From an uncultured Blautia sp. (GTDB lineage Bacteria; Bacillota; Clostridia; Lachnospirales; Lachnospiraceae), in NCBI GenBank assembly GCA_900556555.1, contig USPF01000079.1, forward strand, positions 1-6,525: 6,525 nt of DNA, given 5' to 3'. The position numbers and the translations under genes were made by a program. A model generated the notes under the pieces. That model had not been told where the DNA came from, ran no database searches, and saw only the letters and a list, made by a program, of their open reading frames with translations. Shown in pieces: positions 4,564 through 6,525 of this stretch (the first letter of the stretch is position 1; the number at the start of each line of letters is the position of its first letter).

Positions 4564-5415
4564 TTAGATATCTCTCTTTCTGAATACCCATGCTGTCAGT
4601 AATGTAACCACGATTCCGAACGCCGCCGCAATCACAACTGCCGTCAGGCATTCCTTATTGGTCGGTGACATGGATAAAAGTGCAATCTTTCCTGTCACTG
4701 TATATTTCAAAATCTGGAAATTCTCCACACCTGCCTTCTGGATCAAATGATTGATCACTCCGTATAAGACAATCATGGTATTCATGCACAGGCAGATAAC
4801 AATCGTCATGCTGAACACGTTGCTGTTCAAAACCACCGCAATCGCCATACTGATTAGTACCAGTGCATAATGAAGCAAAATCTGAATACCAAAGTATCTC
4901 AGCAACTCGCTTCCATTCCCCCACTCCAGATATCCGAAGTACATCTGCTGTGCAATAATCTGAATGATGAAATAAAGCAGCATGGTAACAGTCGTATACA
5001 CAAACAACACGGAAGCTTTGGAAAAGATCAGGTTTCTCCGGCTCCTTACCTGCCCGCCGATATTTTTAATATAACCGCTTCCTATATCTGCACTGGAAAA
5101 CAGCACTGTAAAAATCACCAGAAACAACGCCACAAACTTCGCCTGCAGGTTTGCATATACCTGATCAAAGACCGTTACTTTTTCTCCCGGCTGTGTCGGC
5201 AGGAATACGGACATTCCCATATTGATGGTTTCTGGTTTCACTGTTTCTGCAATGTTTTCTGTCTGCTGTTGTTCCGCTTCCTTGTTCATCGTATCAATAT
5301 CCAGTTTCGACATGGATGTGGAGAAGAATATAGCTGCCGCCATCACAATCCATACCACATACATACTTTTTGTCCGGGCCATCCGGTACAGATCCATTTT
5401 TATCATATTAAGCAT
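4564..5415 (-). CDS. ABC-2 type transporter permease, six predicted membrane helices
   Basis: Integral membrane half of the ABC transporter, 283 aa. Hydrophobic segments lie at about 17-33, 93-111, 134-153, 174-195, 200-222 and 257-277. A longer extracytoplasmic loop between helices 1 and 2 (about 34-92) is rich in E, Q and T. This topology, with the N-terminus MLNMIKMDLYRM running into helix 1, is that of the BcrB/LanE/LanG-like ABC-2 permeases of Firmicutes. The ATG at 5415 is preferred because AGGAGGG (5423-5429) stands 7 nt upstream; the Met at residue 4 is an alternative. The gene starts inside the 3' end of the ATPase gene (8-nt overlap), and its TAA directly abuts the kinase ATG, so translation of all three is probably coupled. 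Only one permease is present, so it would act as a homodimer. Confidence 0.88.
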   Translation of the reverse strand: MLNMIKMDLYRMARTKSMYVVWIVMAAAIFFSTSMSKLDIDTMNKEAEQQQTENIAETVKPETINMGMSVFLPTQPGEKVTVFDQVYANLQAKFVALFLVIFTVLFSSADIGSGYIKNIGGQVRSRRNLIFSKASVLFVYTTVTMLLYFIIQIIAQQMYFGYLEWGNGSELLRYFGIQILLHYALVLISMAIAVVLNSNVFSMTIVICLCMNTMIVLYGVINHLIQKAGVENFQILKYTVTGKIALLSMSPTNKECLTAVVIAAAFGIVVTLLTAWVFRKRDI

Positions 5416-6325
5416 TTTGATTCCCTCCTGTCAGATTCAAGAAATAGGTTTCCAGTTCTTCACTGGTAATGGAAATTCCATTGACCAAAATTCCTGCTTT
5501 TGCCAGTTCCATATTGACATTGGCGCTTTCATTCAATCGTTCAAATATATGGATATGGCTCTTATCTGTAACCTGATAGTTGGTAAATCCCATTCTGTCC
5601 AGAATCGGGACTGCCTGCTCCGGATGGATTAACTCTATTTCAATCCGTTCACTGCAGCGTTTCATCAGTTCTTCGCTTGTCAGCTCCTGCAGAAGACTTC
5701 CATTATGGATAATTCCATAATCCGTTGCAATCTTAGATAATTCCTCTAAAATATGACTGGATATCAAAATCGTCATATTCCGTTCATCTCGCAGTCTCTG
5801 TATGGTATCACGCACCTCTGCAATTCCCTGGGGATCAAGCCCATTGATCGGTTCATCAAGGACCAGGAGATCCGGCTCCCCGACCAGTGCCAGCCCGATT
5901 CCGAGACGCTGCTTCATTCCAAGGGAAAAATGTTTCGTTTTTTTCTTTCCGACACCTTCCAGTCCGACCGTCTCTAAGATATCTTCGATGTATCCCTTTT
6001 TCCGAATACCAAACAATTCACATTTTATTTTCAGGTTTGTATATGCATTCATGTTGCCATACAGCCCCGGTGCTTCAATCAGACACCCCACACGAGAACG
6101 AATCCTCTCCAGTTCTTTTCCTTTACACCCGAACATCTCAATCTCTCCGGCTGTCGGTCTTGCAAGTCCACTGATCATCTTCAGGCAAGTCGTCTTTCCC
6201 GCACCGTTCCGTCCGATAAATCCATAGATAGCACCCTTTTTTATGTGAAGGTTTACTTTATCCACTGCCTTATGATGACCATACTGCTTCGTCAATCCAT
6301 TTGTACTTAATAACAATTCACTCAA
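5408..6325 (-). CDS. ABC transporter ATP-binding protein, BcrA-like (peptide antibiotic export/immunity type)
   Basis: Cytoplasmic ATPase that should energise the permease encoded immediately downstream. Counting from the upstream ATG at 6334 (308 aa), the visible motifs are Walker A GRNGAGKT (41-48), IEAP where the Q-loop would be (86-89), signature FSLGMKQR (136-143), Walker B LLVLDEP with catalytic Glu161, D-loop region GLDP, and the switch His194 (SSH). After about residue 220 there is a C-terminal extension of about 90 residues typical of the BcrA/lantibiotic-immunity group; the total length is also typical. I place the start at TTG 6325 (305 aa, beginning SELLLSTNGL after the initiator Met) because AAGGAG abuts the ATG at 6334. 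The gene overlaps the permease by 8 nt. The exported or removed substrate is not readable; bacitracin- or lantibiotic-like peptides are the family expectation. Confidence 0.9.
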   Translation of the reverse strand: MSELLLSTNGLTKQYGHHKAVDKVNLHIKKGAIYGFIGRNGAGKTTCLKMISGLARPTAGEIEMFGCKGKELERIRSRVGCLIEAPGLYGNMNAYTNLKIKCELFGIRKKGYIEDILETVGLEGVGKKKTKHFSLGMKQRLGIGLALVGEPDLLVLDEPINGLDPQGIAEVRDTIQRLRDERNMTILISSHILEELSKIATDYGIIHNGSLLQELTSEELMKRCSERIEIELIHPEQAVPILDRMGFTNYQVTDKSHIHIFERLNESANVNMELAKAGILVNGISITSEELETYFLNLTGGNQNA

Positions 6326-6334
6326 TGCTTTCAT

Positions 6335-6340
6335 CTCCTT
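6335..6340 (-). promoter_or_regulatory. Ribosome binding site AAGGAG that decides the ATPase start
   Basis: AAGGAG ends directly against the ATG at 6334, leaving no spacer, which is unfavourable for initiation there. The in-frame TTG at 6325 is 9 nt downstream, normal spacing. The Shine-Dalgarno position therefore supports TTG at 6325 as the start of the ABC ATPase. Confidence 0.5.
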
Positions 6341-6355
6341 TTCTTATCTGCTGTT

Positions 6356-6386
6356 ATCATATCGGATAAATCCTAATCAAACGCAA
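6356..6386 (-). promoter_or_regulatory. Possible weak promoter for the ABC transporter-kinase operon
   Basis: On the minus strand a good -10 hexamer, TATGAT (6356-6361), lies 22 nt upstream of the longest ATPase start. The best -35 candidate, TTGCGT (6381-6386), is 19 bp away. The poor -35 and long spacer fit a promoter that needs an activator bound upstream. Co-transcription from the response-regulator promoter outside the window is equally possible. Confidence 0.3.
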
Positions 6387-6392
6387 ATAAAT

Positions 6393-6409
6393 AGTAAAAA
6401 AAGAGTAAA
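6393..6409 (-). promoter_or_regulatory. Direct repeat TTTACT-N5-TTTACT, candidate response-regulator operator
   Basis: Read on the minus strand, TTTACT occurs at 6404-6409 and again at 6393-6398, so the copies are 11 bp apart, about one helical turn. OmpR-family regulators typically bind such tandem half-sites on one face of the helix. The repeat sits just after the regulator's stop codon and just upstream of a weak promoter for the ABC genes, where an activator would be expected. The stretch is T-rich, so a chance repeat is possible; function is inferred. Confidence 0.35.
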
Positions 6410-6411
6410 GA

Positions 6412-6525
6412 TTAAGAATGCAGACGGTAGCCGATTCCCCATACGGTATCAATATATTCCTCCTGCGTTACTGCTTTTATCTTTTTCCGGATATTGCTGA
6501 TATGTACATCCAGTGTCTTTGTCTC
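6412..6525 (-). CDS. Response regulator, OmpR/PhoB family, C-terminal end (partial)
   Basis: Only the last 37 codons and the TAA stop (6412-6414) are inside the window; the start lies beyond base 6525. The translation begins ETKTLDVHISNIRKKI and ends DTVWGIGYRLHS. This is the recognition helix (VDVHISNLRKKL-type) and the C-terminal beta hairpin (VWGIGYRL) of an OmpR/PhoB winged-helix DNA-binding domain. The protein would bind direct-repeat DNA sites after phosphorylation by a histidine kinase. It lies 77 nt upstream of the ABC transporter genes (86 nt if the TTG start of the ATPase is used) and in the same orientation as the kinase at 3667-4563, its probable partner. The receiver domain cannot be seen, so the family call rests on the C-terminus only, but that signature is strong. 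Confidence 0.9.
   Translation of the reverse strand, partial: ETKTLDVHISNIRKKIKAVTQEEYIDTVWGIGYRLHS

Noticed and set aside
4394..4651. Minus-strand 85-aa ORF straddling the kinase-permease junction
   Set aside because: It is an out-of-frame reading across two well-supported genes with no domain content.
4870..5632. Plus-strand 199-aa and 136-aa ORFs opposite the permease and ATPase
   Set aside because: They are antisense to genes with unambiguous motifs, and their composition is that of reversed membrane-protein codons.
1..6525. CRISPR array, tRNA or rRNA genes, insertion sequence transposase
   Set aside because: No regularly spaced repeats, no cloverleaf or conserved rRNA sequence, and no transposase motifs on either strand. 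VapD resembles Cas2 in fold only.

Overview
The window looks like a chromosomal segment of a low-to-moderate GC gut Firmicute, most likely a Lachnospiraceae-type Clostridium relative. The basis is strong AGGAGG-type ribosome binding sites, consensus SigA promoters, the protein types, and an accessory scar at one end. Every gene I accept is on the minus strand, so the window reads biologically from right (6525) to left (1).

Right part (about 3667-6525): the end of an OmpR/PhoB-type response regulator cut by the window edge, then an ABC ATPase (BcrA-like), a six-helix ABC-2 permease and a one-helix sensor histidine kinase. The last three are tightly packed: an 8-nt overlap, then stop and start codons directly abutting. 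This is the usual layout of a peptide-antibiotic (bacitracin/lantibiotic-type) sensing and export module. A TTTACT direct repeat with 11-bp periodicity between the regulator and the transporter is a candidate operator for that regulator.

Middle (2919-3629): a two-gene unit with its own promoter, encoding a 96-aa conserved protein of unknown fold and a VapD-family (Cas2-like) endoribonuclease. It looks like a toxin-antitoxin-type pair.

Centre-left (1054-2917): a consensus promoter, a yybP-ykoY (manganese) riboswitch and an overlapping intrinsic terminator precede a coupled three-gene operon. Its genes encode a 144-aa helical protein with an internal duplication, a two-repeat YccF membrane protein and an EcsC-family protein. 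None of the three is a recognised manganese exporter, the usual target of this riboswitch class. I consider this the most interesting content of the window. The aptamer and terminator strand share bases, so the architecture predicts a transcriptional ON switch.

Left end (1-1097): this appears to be an accessory or rearranged zone. The EcsC reading frame runs 44 nt into an AT-rich 110-aa ORF that looks like a signal-less fragment of a small secreted protein, suggesting a recombination junction. Next comes a compact XRE regulator with a C-terminal zinc ribbon, its own near-consensus promoter and an adjacent inverted repeat. The window ends in about 115 bases of GC-rich, non-coding DNA with concentric inverted repeats, resembling mobile-element-associated intergenic DNA.
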